This document shows positions 1 to 8,697 of a stretch of DNA of 64,000 nucleotides, piece after piece. The notes below the pieces were generated by a model. It did no database searches and was not told where the DNA came from. It was given only the letters and a program-made list of their open reading frames with translations. Numbering within the stretch: the stretch's first letter is position 1; the number at the start of each line of letters is the position of its first letter. The translations under genes and the position numbers were made by a program. Origin of the DNA: Rhizobium sp. P32RR-XVIII (GTDB lineage: Bacteria > Pseudomonadota > Alphaproteobacteria > Rhizobiales > Rhizobiaceae); the NCBI RefSeq assembly GCF_012641395.1, contig NZ_JABAIH010000009.1, forward strand, positions 1-64,000, written 5' to 3'.

Positions 1-117
1 GGAGGTTGGCTTCGGAGACTGTCGTCGGCTACTGGATTTAAACTCGACCACGAAGTTCCTCTGTGGCTTTTTCATAAAGTCTAGTCCTTCGTATCGATTG
101 GCCGGTCGATCGGCCAT
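1..117 (-). CDS. Partial hypothetical protein, N-terminal 39 residues
   Basis: An open frame on the minus strand begins with ATG at 117 and runs off the left edge of the window. The peptide starts MADRPANRYEGLDF and continues with KPQRNFVVEFKSSSRRQ, basic and rhizobial in character. It resembles the start of small conserved rhizobial proteins with a PQRNFVVE-FKS core, from memory only. The frame is also open upstream of this ATG, so the start is not certain. No function is claimed. Confidence 0.4.
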   Translation of the reverse strand, partial: MADRPANRYEGLDFMKKPQRNFVVEFKSSSRRQSPKPTS

Positions 118-397
118 GATCTCTTCGCCGGTTGGGATCTCTGGCCACAGGATTGGGGCTTCGCCACCTTTAACGAAGTGTCGAAGCTAAGTCATCAGCG
201 TGCCGCAAATCCCTGAGGCGAGATGATCCGCTATTCCTCACGAGGCCAAGTATTGCAACCAAGCTTGGTTTCGAACGCGTGGAATGCTCCCATAAGCGTG
301 TATCAACGCGGCAAGCTCGGCTCAGTGCGTCGGACTTTCGGTTCCGCTGGCACCGTAACGTTAACCGAGCAGCGATGAAAATGTGGGATCTGGCGGT
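118..397. other. Intergenic, no gene recognised
   Basis: Short overlapping frames on both strands show no recognisable domain. I see no clear repeat, terminator or RNA in this stretch, which separates a partial gene from an insertion-sequence remnant. Confidence 0.4.
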
Positions 398-838
398 ATG
401 ACCAGATTTGCACGTGGTCCTCTCTCGTCGCCACAGATTTCCAGCGGAAGTGATTGCCCATGCCGTCTGGCTCTATTTGCGGTTTCCGCTCAGCCTGCGC
501 ATGGTCGAGGATATGCTGGCGGCCCGTGGCATCATCGTCTCTCACCAGACCGTGAGACTTCGGGCTGAGAAATTCGGCAGGCGTTTCGCCAATGATATTC
601 GCGGGCGCTCAGTCGGCAAGCTCGGCGACAAATGGCATCTCGACGAGGCCATCATCACCATCAGGGAAAGAAGCACTGGTTTTGGCGCGCCGTCGATCAG
701 GACGGCTTCGTCCTCGACGGGCTGGTGCAAAGCCGCCTTAGTACCAAGGCTGCAATGCGTTAGATGCGCAGGCTTCTGAAAGGGCAGAGCCGTTCGCCCC
801 GCAATCGCACCGTCATGGGGCCTGCAAGGGACGGTCAC
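398..838 (+). pseudogene. IS6-family transposase remnant, frameshifted and truncated
   Basis: The translation carries IS6/IS26-type transposase signatures: RRHRFPAEVIAHAVWLYLRF, then LRMVEDMLAARGIIVSHQTV and LGDKWHLDEAIITI, the last holding the first catalytic Asp region of the DDE domain. The likely original start (MTRFARG at 398) is in a different frame from the main body. A second shift near 670 moves the match (KHWFWRAVDQDGFVLDGLVQSR) to another frame, an in-frame TAG follows near 757, and the match stops around 838 before the rest of the DDE domain. The element cannot be active. No terminal inverted repeats were located. Confidence 0.75.
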
Positions 839-881
839 ATCAGCACCTTGCCAAATTTTGGCATAGGGCTATTTTATCGGC

Positions 882-1121
882 ATGATCACGATGAGCATTT
901 CTCTACCCGACAACCTGAAGAGTTTCGTTGACCAGCAGGTTTCGGAGCGGGGCTACGGCACCAGCAGCGAGTACGTACGGGAGCTAATCCGTCGCGACCG
1001 GGACCGAGAACATCTGCGCGGCTTGCTCTTCGAAGGAGCATCATCACCCGCGACCACGCCGGTAGACGAGCGGTATTTCGACAACCTCCGCGATCGGGTT
1101 CAAGGCCGGCATCATAAGTGA
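882..1121 (+). CDS. parD: ParD-type antitoxin
   Basis: A 79-residue protein with a ribbon-helix-helix N-terminus (MSISLPDNLKSFVDQQVSER) and the typical ParD continuation in which a YGTSSEYVRELIRRD segment forms the paired helices. The C-terminal half is the expected flexible toxin-binding tail. ParD antitoxins dimerise, bind their own promoter and neutralise ParE. It is immediately followed, with a 4-bp GTGA overlap, by a ParE-like gene, the classic antitoxin-first order. ATG at 882 is used; ATG at 891 (MSISLP) is an equally plausible start. Confidence 0.85.
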   Translation: MITMSISLPDNLKSFVDQQVSERGYGTSSEYVRELIRRDRDREHLRGLLFEGASSPATTPVDERYFDNLRDRVQGRHHK

Positions 1122-1459
1122 CGGCAAAGCCGGTTATCCCTCGAGAACGAGCAAGCCAGGACGTTGACGAAGCCATCGATCATTATGTCCGGGAGGCCGA
1201 TACGCAGGTCGCTCTGAGCTTTGTCGATGACCTGCGGCATGCCTACACTTTGATTGCGAACCATCCGTCTTCAGGTTCGCCGCGTTACGCTTATGAGCTA
1301 GGGATTCCCGATCTGCGAAGCGTTCAGCTTAAGCGGTATCCGTATCTAATATTCTATGTTGAGCAAGCCGGATACATCGACGTCTGGCGCGTCTTGCATG
1401 GCAAGCGCGACATTCCGCCATGGCTTGACACGGTCGGCAACCGCAGCCAACACAATTAG
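1118..1459 (+). CDS. parE: ParE-type toxin (RelE/ParE superfamily)
   Basis: A 113-residue protein matching the ParE/RelE fold. It has an N-terminal helix pair (ASQDVDEAIDHYVREAD), then the beta-sheet with LRSVQLKRYPYLIFYV and a C-terminal WRVLHGKRDIPPWL, the characteristic end of ParE toxins. ParE proteins poison DNA gyrase, while RelE relatives cleave mRNA; which applies here is not decided by sequence. The start is GTG at 1118, overlapping the parD stop, so the pair is translationally coupled. It lies between two decayed genes, consistent with toxin-antitoxin cargo that helps retain the region. Confidence 0.85.
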   Translation: MTAKPVIPRERASQDVDEAIDHYVREADTQVALSFVDDLRHAYTLIANHPSSGSPRYAYELGIPDLRSVQLKRYPYLIFYVEQAGYIDVWRVLHGKRDIPPWLDTVGNRSQHN

Positions 1460-1595
1460 ATAATTAACAACTTAGTTCCATATTAGCTTTACGCCTCACA
1501 TGCCTTGATTTTCAGCGCCTTCGATAGTCGATCTACCGCCAGTGGTTCAGATCCCTTCAAAGAGCCTTTGGCGCCCCTGTCGATCGTGGCCTCAG

Positions 1596-1626
1596 AGCCA
1601 AAAACCAACCCCGCATTCGGCGGGGC
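1596..1626 (-). terminator. Intrinsic terminator
   Basis: Read on the minus strand, CCCCGC, a 5-base loop and GCGGGG are followed by TTGGTTTTT. It sits just after the conserved end of the broken binding-protein gene, so it was probably that gene's own terminator. Confidence 0.75.
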
Positions 1627-1629
1627 TGG

Positions 1630-2450
1630 TGGATGGTGCAGGATTTGTCGGGAGGGGTATATGATCAACCTTTCGGCTGAGATCGACCTTGAACCACTTC
1701 TTCGACAGCTCCGCGAGCGTGCCGTCAGCGGCCATTTCACCGAGCGCCTTGTTGAGAATGGCCTGAAGCTCCGGCTCGTTTTTGCGGATACCGAGGCAGA
1801 CATTGGTGGCCTGAATGCCGCCAACGAGGAGGGGGCCGCTCGTCGTCAGCGTGCCATTGCTGGCATCTGCGCGGTCGCATGCAAACACGACATTGTCGAA
1901 CTGGCCATCGAGACGTCCGCCCTCGATATCGAGCCGACCTGCTCGGATGACTTATAGGTCTTGATCTCCACGACATCGCCGAAGTTCTGCTCGACGAACT
2001 TCAACTGGCTCGTGGAAAGCGAGGCACCGAGCGTCATACCTTCATCACGTCCTTGATTTCGGCAATGGCTTTCTGGCCTTCCTCGGTGTCACTGGACAGG
2101 TGTTCGCCCGTATGCGGCAGCTTTGCCAGCGGTCCATCGGCAGCCACCAAGAATGTGTTGGGCGTGATGACGTAGGGATCGGAGAAGTCGATTACCTTCC
2201 GGCGCTGTTCGTTCGGCCCCATCGTCAGGACCACATCGAATTTACCTAAAAGGAGCGAAGGGATCTGGCTGTCCCAGTCCCGCGCGACAATATCGCATTC
2301 CAACGTGCTTGCAGACTCTTTGATGGCATCCAGATCGAGGCCCTGAAGCTCGCCGCTGGGCGTCGTCGAATTGAAGGGCGGAAACACGCCTTCGACGCCA
2401 ACCGTGACCTTCGTCCAGGCCTTGACGAACGCGTTGCCGATCCCACGCAA
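1630..2450 (-). pseudogene. Amino-acid ABC transporter periplasmic binding protein, frameshifted
   Basis: Three overlapping minus-strand frames together spell one family-3 solute-binding protein. The N-terminal part (KVTVGVEGVFPPFNSTTP, LQGLDLDAIKE, FDVVLTMGPNEQRRKVIDFS) lies in 2034-2450. The middle (TLGASLSTSQLKFVEQNF) lies in 1846-2037. The C-terminal part (LRIRKNEPELQAILNKALGE-like, then LAELSKKWFKVDL) lies in 1592-1888. At least two frameshifts separate the pieces. The signal peptide is not recognisable and the N-terminus looks replaced. No cognate permease or ATPase is adjacent. The gene is dead unless the shifts are sequencing errors. Confidence 0.75.
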
Positions 2451-2598
2451 GTCGATGCCATCGCGCGCCTTGGCGGCGATACCCGCTCGACGATTCGTGA
2501 CCGTTTCGAGATTCTGACGCCGAAATTGTAGGAGTTTCCAACCTTCCTAGATCCGACGAGTTGGCCGCTAGGCTAACCTCGCTAAGACAGGCCCATCC

Positions 2599-3594
2599 CT
2601 AGCAGCCCCAGCGCAATGCAGCCGTCGCAACGGGCGAATCCCATAGAATGAACTCTTCGTCACGGAGGAGAGCGAGCGAGATGGAAAGACCCTGCATGTC
2701 AAGTGAGCTGGCGTAAGTACCAACCAGTGAGCGCGCGATCTGCAGACCATGACTCAGCATGAAGCTATGCGCTACGTTGTAGGCGAGGTAAAGTTCCGCT
2801 GGCGGCGTGCCGCCAAGTCCGTTCACGAAAAGCAACGCCTTGTCAGAAACCGGAGCGACTTCGTTGAAAACCACCTCGCTTAGACGCCTCACGATGGTGT
2901 CGGCGTTAGAGAAGGTCTCTCTTGAATGGCCTGGCTCTCCATGAATGCCGACACCCATTTCGATTTCGCCGGGGCCGAGTGAAAAGGTCGGTCGCCGCGT
3001 GTGCGGCACCGTGACACCGGTCAGTGCGACACCCATCGATCTGACACGGGACTCGAGGCCAGCAGCAAGGGTTTTCAACTCAGCAAGCGCCATGCCGTTT
3101 TCCGCGGCGGCGCCGAGAAGCCTTTCCATGATCACCGTACCGGCAACGCCACGTCGACCGCGGCCGTCGCGCGTCCTTGCCGTTTCGATGTCGTCGCTTA
3201 CGATCACGATCTCAATCCTGTGGCGGCTCGACGCCATCTCTGCCGCCATCTCGAAATTCATAACGTCGCCGTCATAGTTCTTTACCACCAGCAGGCAGCC
3301 AGCACCGGTGTCCACGTCCTCTATCGCGCTGAGGATTTGGCCCGGTGTAGGCGACGTGAAAATATGCCCGACGCATGCTGCATCCAGCATACCGCGACCG
3401 ACGAAGCCGATATGCATCGGCTCGTGGCCCGCCCCACCCCCGGAGATGACCGCTACCTTGCCTGGAACGAGGTGGCGACGGCGGATAAATTGACGGTCTG
3501 CGCCGAATACAACGAACTCCTCATGGGCGCGCACGAAACCCTCGACGCTTTCGGCGACCATTGTTTCCGCAGCATTCATGAATTTCTTCATCAA
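2599..3594 (-). CDS. dhaK: Dihydroxyacetone kinase substrate-binding subunit DhaK (PTS type)
   Basis: A 331-residue DhaK-domain protein. The nucleotide-free DhaK subunit binds dihydroxyacetone covalently as a hemiaminal on a conserved His, and phosphate is transferred from ADP held by DhaL. Visible hallmarks are VISGGGAGHEPMHIGFVG near the N-terminus, VVKNYDGDVMNFEMA, and GVGIHGEPGHSRE, which contains the substrate-linked His. Length fits stand-alone DhaK (about 330-356). There is no fused DhaL domain, so it must work with the separate DhaL (6363-6977) and the EI/HPr/DhaM chain of the same operon. It is the last gene of the block; only about 50 bases separate it from the small HTH protein upstream. 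Confidence 0.88.
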   Translation of the reverse strand: MMKKFMNAAETMVAESVEGFVRAHEEFVVFGADRQFIRRRHLVPGKVAVISGGGAGHEPMHIGFVGRGMLDAACVGHIFTSPTPGQILSAIEDVDTGAGCLLVVKNYDGDVMNFEMAAEMASSRHRIEIVIVSDDIETARTRDGRGRRGVAGTVIMERLLGAAAENGMALAELKTLAAGLESRVRSMGVALTGVTVPHTRRPTFSLGPGEIEMGVGIHGEPGHSRETFSNADTIVRRLSEVVFNEVAPVSDKALLFVNGLGGTPPAELYLAYNVAHSFMLSHGLQIARSLVGTYASSLDMQGLSISLALLRDEEFILWDSPVATAALRWGC

Positions 3595-3646
3595 ACCCCT
3601 CCCAAGGCGATGATCATCTAGTGCTCGTCCCGCGCGAAGCGCCTGT

Positions 3647-4057
3647 TCAATCAGGCGGCCCCGAAATTGCAGCGATCTTTTGGACTAGGTCCGTGATCGC
3701 CTCTTCCAGAAGCCGGTTGCGGCGTTCATCGCCGAAGTCAGGCACCATTATGGAAAGATGCCGCAGTTTTTCCGTGGCGCCAAACTCCGGCAGTTTGCCG
3801 GGATGGGCGACCTGATAGGCGTCCAGAAAGCGGTCCTGTTCGGCGGGGCTAAAATGGCACACCCTGAAGATGGTCGCGAGGTGACGCGCGGGAAGAGGCG
3901 TCGCATAAGTGGGGCTGGTTATCTGGGTGACGAAGCTGCGATGCTTGCCGAGTTCCGTCGCCAGCCTCTGACGTGTTCCGGACGGTCGGTTGTCGATAAT
4001 CTGCGCCAGAATATCCTTGTAGGCGATAATGGCGTCTTCGGTGTCTTCGCGCGCCAT
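3647..4057 (-). CDS. Small predicted HTH protein inside the dha operon
   Basis: A 136-residue protein not assigned to a named family. Residues about 15-50 (ILAQIIDNRPSGTRQRLATE followed by LGKHRSFVTQITSP) read as a Cro/XRE-like helix-turn-helix. The C-terminal half is helical and acidic. It starts 2 bases after the EI gene stop and precedes dhaK, so it is co-transcribed with the kinase genes. Its location suggests an operon-specific regulator or a kinase partner, by analogy with DhaQ/DhaS/DhaR-type regulators that read DhaK-DhaL status; this is inference only. Confidence 0.6.
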   Translation of the reverse strand: MAREDTEDAIIAYKDILAQIIDNRPSGTRQRLATELGKHRSFVTQITSPTYATPLPARHLATIFRVCHFSPAEQDRFLDAYQVAHPGKLPEFGATEKLRHLSIMVPDFGDERRNRLLEEAITDLVQKIAAISGPPD

Positions 4058-4059
4058 CC

Positions 4060-5640
4060 CTAGTCCCCGGCTGCCTTTGTCCCATCGGCGTTCAGACCGA
4101 CGAGTGCCGATCTTATCGCGCCAAGTCGAGCTGGCGCCACCGAAAAATGCCGTATGCCTGCCGCGAGAAGACCGGACATGCGAACCGGGTCGCCAGCCAT
4201 GTCACCGCAAATGCTGACTGGTCGGCCGCCGGTAAGCCTCACCGCCTGGGTCAGCAAGCGCAGCACGGCCGGTACGGCTTGCTCTTGGTCCAGGCTGAAG
4301 CCGGCCTCCTCGCGGGCGGAAGCCACGAGGTATTGCGCCAGGTCGTTCGTGCCGAACGAAAAGAAGTCAGCGCCTTCGAATTCGTCAAGCATGAGCGCAG
4401 CTGCCGGTACCTCCACCATCATCCCGATCGGCGGAGTGCGGTGCGGCACGCCGCGGCGGTGAAGTTCGCCGGCTTCTTCGCGACAGATTTGCCGCATAGC
4501 GTCAACTTCAGACGGGAATGTCACCATTGGCAACATGATACGCAGATTACCGAAGACCGCCGCTCGAAGGAGCGCACGCGCCTGAACCCGCGCAATCTGC
4601 GGCCGGGCAAGAAGCAGGCGGATGCCGCGCAGCGAGGAGGCCTCGGTAATGCCCGGCAGCGGCTTGTCGCCCCCGACATCCAACATGCGGATTGTTACAG
4701 GGCGCCCATCTGCCCAATCCAGGAGGTGTCGGTAGATTGCAAACTGCTTTTCTTCGTTTGCTGCATCACCGAGCGACATCAGCGCGAATTCCGACCGCAT
4801 CAACCCTATGCCCGCGGTCACCTCGGCAGGAATCGCGTCGATTTCTTCCGGCGCGTTGACGTTGACGGACAGGAGTACTTGCGTGCCGTCCGACGTGTAC
4901 ACTATGCCGTTGTCGAGTGGCGGGGCAGTGCCTGTTGACGGAGCGCAGTGCTCTACGGAGGTCGCGTTCCACCTGGCTGCCTCAAGAATGACGAGACCAG
5001 CGTCACCATCAACTCCAATATATTGCCCCCTTGCTGTTGCGACGCGGCCGGCGCCGATCACCATCGGGACCGACCGGGATCTGGCAAGCAGGGCGACATG
5101 ACCGACCGCGCTGCCTGCGTAAAGAACGATACCGCCACCGGCCGACCAGTCGTGGGCGAGGAAGCGGCTGGGTTCCATGTCTTTTCCAACATAGATGGAT
5201 CCGGCTGGAAAGTCGTTGACGGGCGTTCCCGTGAGCACGGACAGGACGCGGTTCTTGATGTCGAGGAGGTCGACGGCGCGCGCCCGCAATTGGTCTCCTT
5301 CGGAGCACTCCAGTTCCCGGATGTATCCATCGAGCGTCCCGACCCAGGCGAATGCTACGTTTTCGCCAGCCTCAATGCGCGCGCCGGTCGCTTCGGTCAG
5401 CGTTGGATCGCGAAGCACCTCAATCTGAAACTCGACGATATCGCCGCCGTCGGGATCCGTCCCGGTCGCCAGTTCCTGCAGTTCGAGAATAGCTGTCTCG
5501 ATCGCACTTGCGAGCTCGACCTGGCCGGAGACGCTTGATGGGATTGTCGCGGCGGGTTCGACCGGCTCGGCGACGAAGGCCGGGCCGCTGGCAATACCTG
5601 GGGACGCACTCGTGGCTTTCAATCTAAGCGGTTCGGCCAT
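4060..5640 (-). CDS. Phosphoenolpyruvate-protein phosphotransferase (enzyme I) of the dha system
   Basis: A 526-residue EI. The N-terminal swivelling domain keeps the phospho-His region (GSAVGHVALLARS). The C-terminal PEP-binding barrel keeps RMLDVGGDKPLPG, FFSFGTNDLAQYLVASAR and the active Cys of SICGDMAGDP. Enzyme I takes phosphate from PEP and passes it to HPr. In Escherichia coli only an EI N-terminal fragment is fused to DhaM; here a full-length EI is a separate gene, overlapping the HPr gene by 17 bases, so the operon can phosphorylate DhaM without the general PTS. ATG at 5640 has AGGA spacing; an upstream ATG at 5655 is an alternative. Confidence 0.85.
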   Translation of the reverse strand: MAEPLRLKATSASPGIASGPAFVAEPVEPAATIPSSVSGQVELASAIETAILELQELATGTDPDGGDIVEFQIEVLRDPTLTEATGARIEAGENVAFAWVGTLDGYIRELECSEGDQLRARAVDLLDIKNRVLSVLTGTPVNDFPAGSIYVGKDMEPSRFLAHDWSAGGGIVLYAGSAVGHVALLARSRSVPMVIGAGRVATARGQYIGVDGDAGLVILEAARWNATSVEHCAPSTGTAPPLDNGIVYTSDGTQVLLSVNVNAPEEIDAIPAEVTAGIGLMRSEFALMSLGDAANEEKQFAIYRHLLDWADGRPVTIRMLDVGGDKPLPGITEASSLRGIRLLLARPQIARVQARALLRAAVFGNLRIMLPMVTFPSEVDAMRQICREEAGELHRRGVPHRTPPIGMMVEVPAAALMLDEFEGADFFSFGTNDLAQYLVASAREEAGFSLDQEQAVPAVLRLLTQAVRLTGGRPVSICGDMAGDPVRMSGLLAAGIRHFSVAPARLGAIRSALVGLNADGTKAAGD

Positions 5641-5971
5641 GCTTCTTTTCCTCATCGAAATTGCGCTCGACGAGGTCCTTCAATGCCCGGATCGCCTCTT
5701 CGGCGAGAATGCCGTTTGCGCGGATCTTGAGCACCGAACCCTTGCGGATCTTGGCACCCATGATCTTGATGATGCTCTTTCCGTTCAGCCAGACGTCGTT
5801 GCCGTTGACCGCGACTTCGATCGAGCAGGGAAACGACTTTGCCAGCCGCGTGAACGTCACGGAGGGGCGAGCATGGAGCCCAACTCCATGCTTGACCTCG
5901 ACTTCGGTCTGGCAACTGGCATGGACCTGCCCGGCCTCGTGGGTCCCAATGCGGAAACCGCCGTTCATCAC
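5624..5971 (-). CDS. HPr-family phosphocarrier protein of the dha system
   Basis: A 115-residue HPr. The active-site motif KHGVGLHARPSVTFTRLA contains the His phosphorylated by EI. NGKSIIKIMGAKIRKGS holds the regulatory-Ser-like region followed by the standard helix. The first 20 or so residues precede the usual HPr start and may be a linker left from a DhaM fusion. It overlaps DhaM-IIA by ATGA at its start and EI at its end, so the three PTS parts that are one polypeptide in E. coli DhaM are three overlapping genes here. Confidence 0.87.
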   Translation of the reverse strand: MMNGGFRIGTHEAGQVHASCQTEVEVKHGVGLHARPSVTFTRLAKSFPCSIEVAVNGNDVWLNGKSIIKIMGAKIRKGSVLKIRANGILAEEAIRALKDLVERNFDEEKKHGRTA

Positions 5972-6366
5972 GGTGACAGCTCCTCTGCCGTTCCGACCAC
6001 CTTGGCCAACGATGCCCCACCAGAGGCCTCGGCGGCAGCAATAACGGCTCCTTCGACAATAGGGGCGTTGCAGATCGAAACCCGTTGGGAGCGGGGCGCG
6101 CCGAGCATCTCGATCGCCATTTCGCTGTTGGTTTCGGCGCCTCCCAGGTCGACGAAGACGGCGACGCCAGCTTCCGACCAGGCCTCTTCGATGGCCTTGA
6201 GAATTCCCCCGGCATCCGTGCCAAGTTCGCCGCGACTGTTGCCGCCCGACCAGGCAAGCGGCACGCTGTCACCCACCATCTGCCGGACCATGTCGGCGGT
6301 GCCTTTCGCGACCAGCGGCGAGTGGGAGACGATCACGATCCCGACGTTTGGGGTCTTCGCATTCAT
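5968..6366 (-). CDS. dhaM: DhaM EIIA-like phosphotransfer subunit
   Basis: A 132-residue protein of the mannose-EIIA-like DhaM domain. The N-terminal GIVIVSHSPLVAKGTADM holds the phospho-accepting His, and AVFVDLGGAETNSEMAIEML plus NAPIVEGAVIAAAEASGG complete the fold. DhaM transfers phosphate from HPr onto the ADP bound by DhaL. It overlaps dhaL by ATGA, implying coupled translation and balanced subunit amounts. Confidence 0.88.
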   Translation of the reverse strand: MNAKTPNVGIVIVSHSPLVAKGTADMVRQMVGDSVPLAWSGGNSRGELGTDAGGILKAIEEAWSEAGVAVFVDLGGAETNSEMAIEMLGAPRSQRVSICNAPIVEGAVIAAAEASGGASLAKVVGTAEELSP

Positions 6367-6977
6367 CCCGGGCGGTGCTCCTCAAGGTAGCGGCAGATGG
6401 CGGTTGTCAGAAGGGCGCAACTCGAAGCGCCAGGATCGACGTGTCCGATCGAACGGTCTCCAAGGTAGGCCGCGCGGCCGCGCATGGCCTTCATGGCGGC
6501 GGTGAGCCGAACGGAAAGTTCCGCGCGGCGCACGATATCCGTCAGAGGCGAACGCTGTGCAAGGGCATCCTGCACGGGATACAGGACGTCGAGCAGGGTC
6601 TTGTCGCCGGCGTGCGAGCGCCCACGGCGGGCCACGGCATCGATGGCCTGCTTCAGGGCAAGAGAAAAATCCTGTTCCTGGTCCGATTTGCGAAGCTCAC
6701 GCCCCATCTCCATCAGCAATGTCCCGTAGAGTGGACCGGCCGCGCCGCCGACGCTCATCACCAGGGTGAGGCCGATCCGTTCCAGCGCCTCGGGCAAGGG
6801 AAGGCTTGAGACCGTCTCTTCTTCGGCGCTGACCGCCTCGCAGCCGCGCTGCATATTGGTCCCATGATCGCCGTCACCGATCGCGCGATCGAGTGCGCAG
6901 AGGTGATCGCTGTTTGCCGTAATCACCGCCCGACACGCCTCAATCAATCCCGCAAGAAGAACCGGTTCTGCCTGCAC
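6363..6977 (-). CDS. dhaL: Dihydroxyacetone kinase ADP-binding subunit DhaL
   Basis: A 204-residue DhaL domain. LDRAIGDGDHGTNMQRG carries the Asp cluster that binds the two Mg ions with ADP. LVMSVGGAAGPLYGTLLMEM and GRSHAGDKTLLDVLYPVQDA are the other nucleotide contacts, and the end RGRAAYLGDRSIGHVDPGA is typical. GTG at 6977 is chosen because GGGAGG lies 7 bases upstream and the length then fits the family (about 210). A longer frame to 7094 overlaps the upstream kinase and has no family match. Confidence 0.88.
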   Translation of the reverse strand: MQAEPVLLAGLIEACRAVITANSDHLCALDRAIGDGDHGTNMQRGCEAVSAEEETVSSLPLPEALERIGLTLVMSVGGAAGPLYGTLLMEMGRELRKSDQEQDFSLALKQAIDAVARRGRSHAGDKTLLDVLYPVQDALAQRSPLTDIVRRAELSVRLTAAMKAMRGRAAYLGDRSIGHVDPGASSCALLTTAICRYLEEHRPG

Positions 6978-7005
6978 CTGATAGCCTCCCAACCGCGGCA
7001 CCAGC

Positions 7006-8646
7006 TCACGCCAGCCTTGCCGCGACTTCGAATACACCTGCCACCGCGACGGCTCCCGGATCCGGCACTCCCTCCAGATCCTTTTCGCCGACATAAGAAG
7101 CTCGTCCGGCCTTTGCCTTGCGCATCGCTCTTGTCGACTCGGCGCCGGCCGCCGCAGCGTTTGCCGCAGCCGCTACGCCACCCGACCTCAGGGCCGCGAG
7201 CGCCGGCGCCAGCGCGTCGACCATCGTGCGGTCGCCGACGGCGGCCCCACCATAGAACGTCATCCGATCAAGCCCGGCAAGCAGGGCAGCCGTAAGATCC
7301 GCCTTTTCCGCCATGGCTTTCGATGCGGCGGTAAAGAAGATCGAGAGCAATACGCCGCTTGAGCCACCCATGCTGGTGCTGAGAATCTCGCCGATGGCGG
7401 CCATTGTGGCGGTCGGCTCCTTCAATGGAAGGGTGTCGATGCGCGACAGGACGCTGCGTGCGCCGGTAGCGACGGTGGATCCGGTGTCGCCGTCCCCGAC
7501 GCGGCTGTCCAGGCGGTTCAACTCGCCTTCCAGGGACATCAGATGTTCGCAGAGCACCGTCAGGAGACGGCGACTTTGCGTATCGTTGCTTGCCGACATC
7601 GTCCCGCTCTGCAGCACTGCTTTTTTGGGAGCGGGAATGATTGTGATCTCGTGCCGTTCGACGACGGGTGCCCATGCATGCGGTTCGACAGCAGCCTTCA
7701 GTGCGGCATCGCGGGTGGCATCCAGACGGATCAGCGAAAGCGAAAAGCCGTTCATGTTGAGCGCGGTCATCATCGGTGCCGGCCCGACGATCAGCTGGAC
7801 GCGGCGGGCAAGAGGAGAGGACAGCACCGCGTTGGCAATCACGCTCATTTCAAGCGGTGGCACCGCGCCGAGGTTGTTGATCAGCAGCCCATAGTCGCCT
7901 GCGCCGTCAACCCTTGCAGCCAGTCGCTCGCTCATGGTGGCCACAAGGTCCGCAACCGGCTGCAGCGCGATGCGCTCGACGCCGGGCTCCCCGTGGATGC
8001 CAAGGCCGAGTTCTCCCTCGTCCGCGGCCATCCGATCCTCATGCACTTGGCCGGGTACACTGCAGGTCGAAAGCGACATGCCGAGTGAAACGATGTCGCG
8101 CGCTGCGGCCGCCGCCTGTGCCGCGACTGTCGTCAGGTCGGCTCCGGATTCGGCGTGGTAGCCGGCGATCTTATGCACAAACAGCGTACCGGCAACGCCG
8201 CGGGGCTGGTTTATCTCGGGGATCGCGATGTCGTCGGCGACGATCACCATCTCGACATCGAAGCCTTCGGCGCGTGCCTTTTCGGCGGCAAGACCGAAAT
8301 TCAGACGATCGCCGGTGTAGTTCTTGACAATGAGCAGTGCGCCCTTGGGGCCGGTGACGGCCCGGATTGCGGTCAGCACGGCATCGACGCTGGGCGAAGC
8401 GAAGATCTCGCCGGATACCGCGGCCGTCAGCATCCCCTTGCCGACGAAGCCAGCATGCGAGGGCTCATGGCCTGCTCCACCGCCGGAGATGAGTGCGACC
8501 TTCGATTTATCCCATTCGGCGCGAAGGATTACCTTGATCTCAGGGAAGCTGTCCAGACGGGCGAGTCGACCCGGGCTGCTCGTCAGAAGCAAGCCATCCA
8601 GGGCCTCGGTTACGATCGTTTCCCGGCGATTGAAGAAATGTTTCAT
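7006..8646 (-). CDS. ATP-dependent dihydroxyacetone kinase (DhaK-DhaL fusion)
   Basis: A 546-residue single-chain kinase. Residues 1-330 are a DhaK domain (SGGGAGHEPSHAGFVGKGM, KNYTGDRLNFGLAAEKARA, LGIHGEPGVER with the substrate His). Residues about 355-546 are a DhaL domain (LNRLDSRVGDGDTGSTVATG, STSMGGSSGVLLSIFF, GDRTMVDALAPAL, GRASYVGEKDLEGVPDPGA). Such DAK1-type enzymes use ATP directly. It lies between the ABC ATPase genes and the PTS-type kinase genes, so two mechanistically different DHA kinases share one operon. It follows the ATPase gene by about 50 bases. Confidence 0.9.
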   Translation of the reverse strand: MKHFFNRRETIVTEALDGLLLTSSPGRLARLDSFPEIKVILRAEWDKSKVALISGGGAGHEPSHAGFVGKGMLTAAVSGEIFASPSVDAVLTAIRAVTGPKGALLIVKNYTGDRLNFGLAAEKARAEGFDVEMVIVADDIAIPEINQPRGVAGTLFVHKIAGYHAESGADLTTVAAQAAAAARDIVSLGMSLSTCSVPGQVHEDRMAADEGELGLGIHGEPGVERIALQPVADLVATMSERLAARVDGAGDYGLLINNLGAVPPLEMSVIANAVLSSPLARRVQLIVGPAPMMTALNMNGFSLSLIRLDATRDAALKAAVEPHAWAPVVERHEITIIPAPKKAVLQSGTMSASNDTQSRRLLTVLCEHLMSLEGELNRLDSRVGDGDTGSTVATGARSVLSRIDTLPLKEPTATMAAIGEILSTSMGGSSGVLLSIFFTAASKAMAEKADLTAALLAGLDRMTFYGGAAVGDRTMVDALAPALAALRSGGVAAAANAAAAGAESTRAMRKAKAGRASYVGEKDLEGVPDPGAVAVAGVFEVAARLA

Positions 8647-8697
8647 GGAAAGAGACCCGTCTGTTCATGCAAGTGCTTCGTTTCGTTCTGTTCCGTG

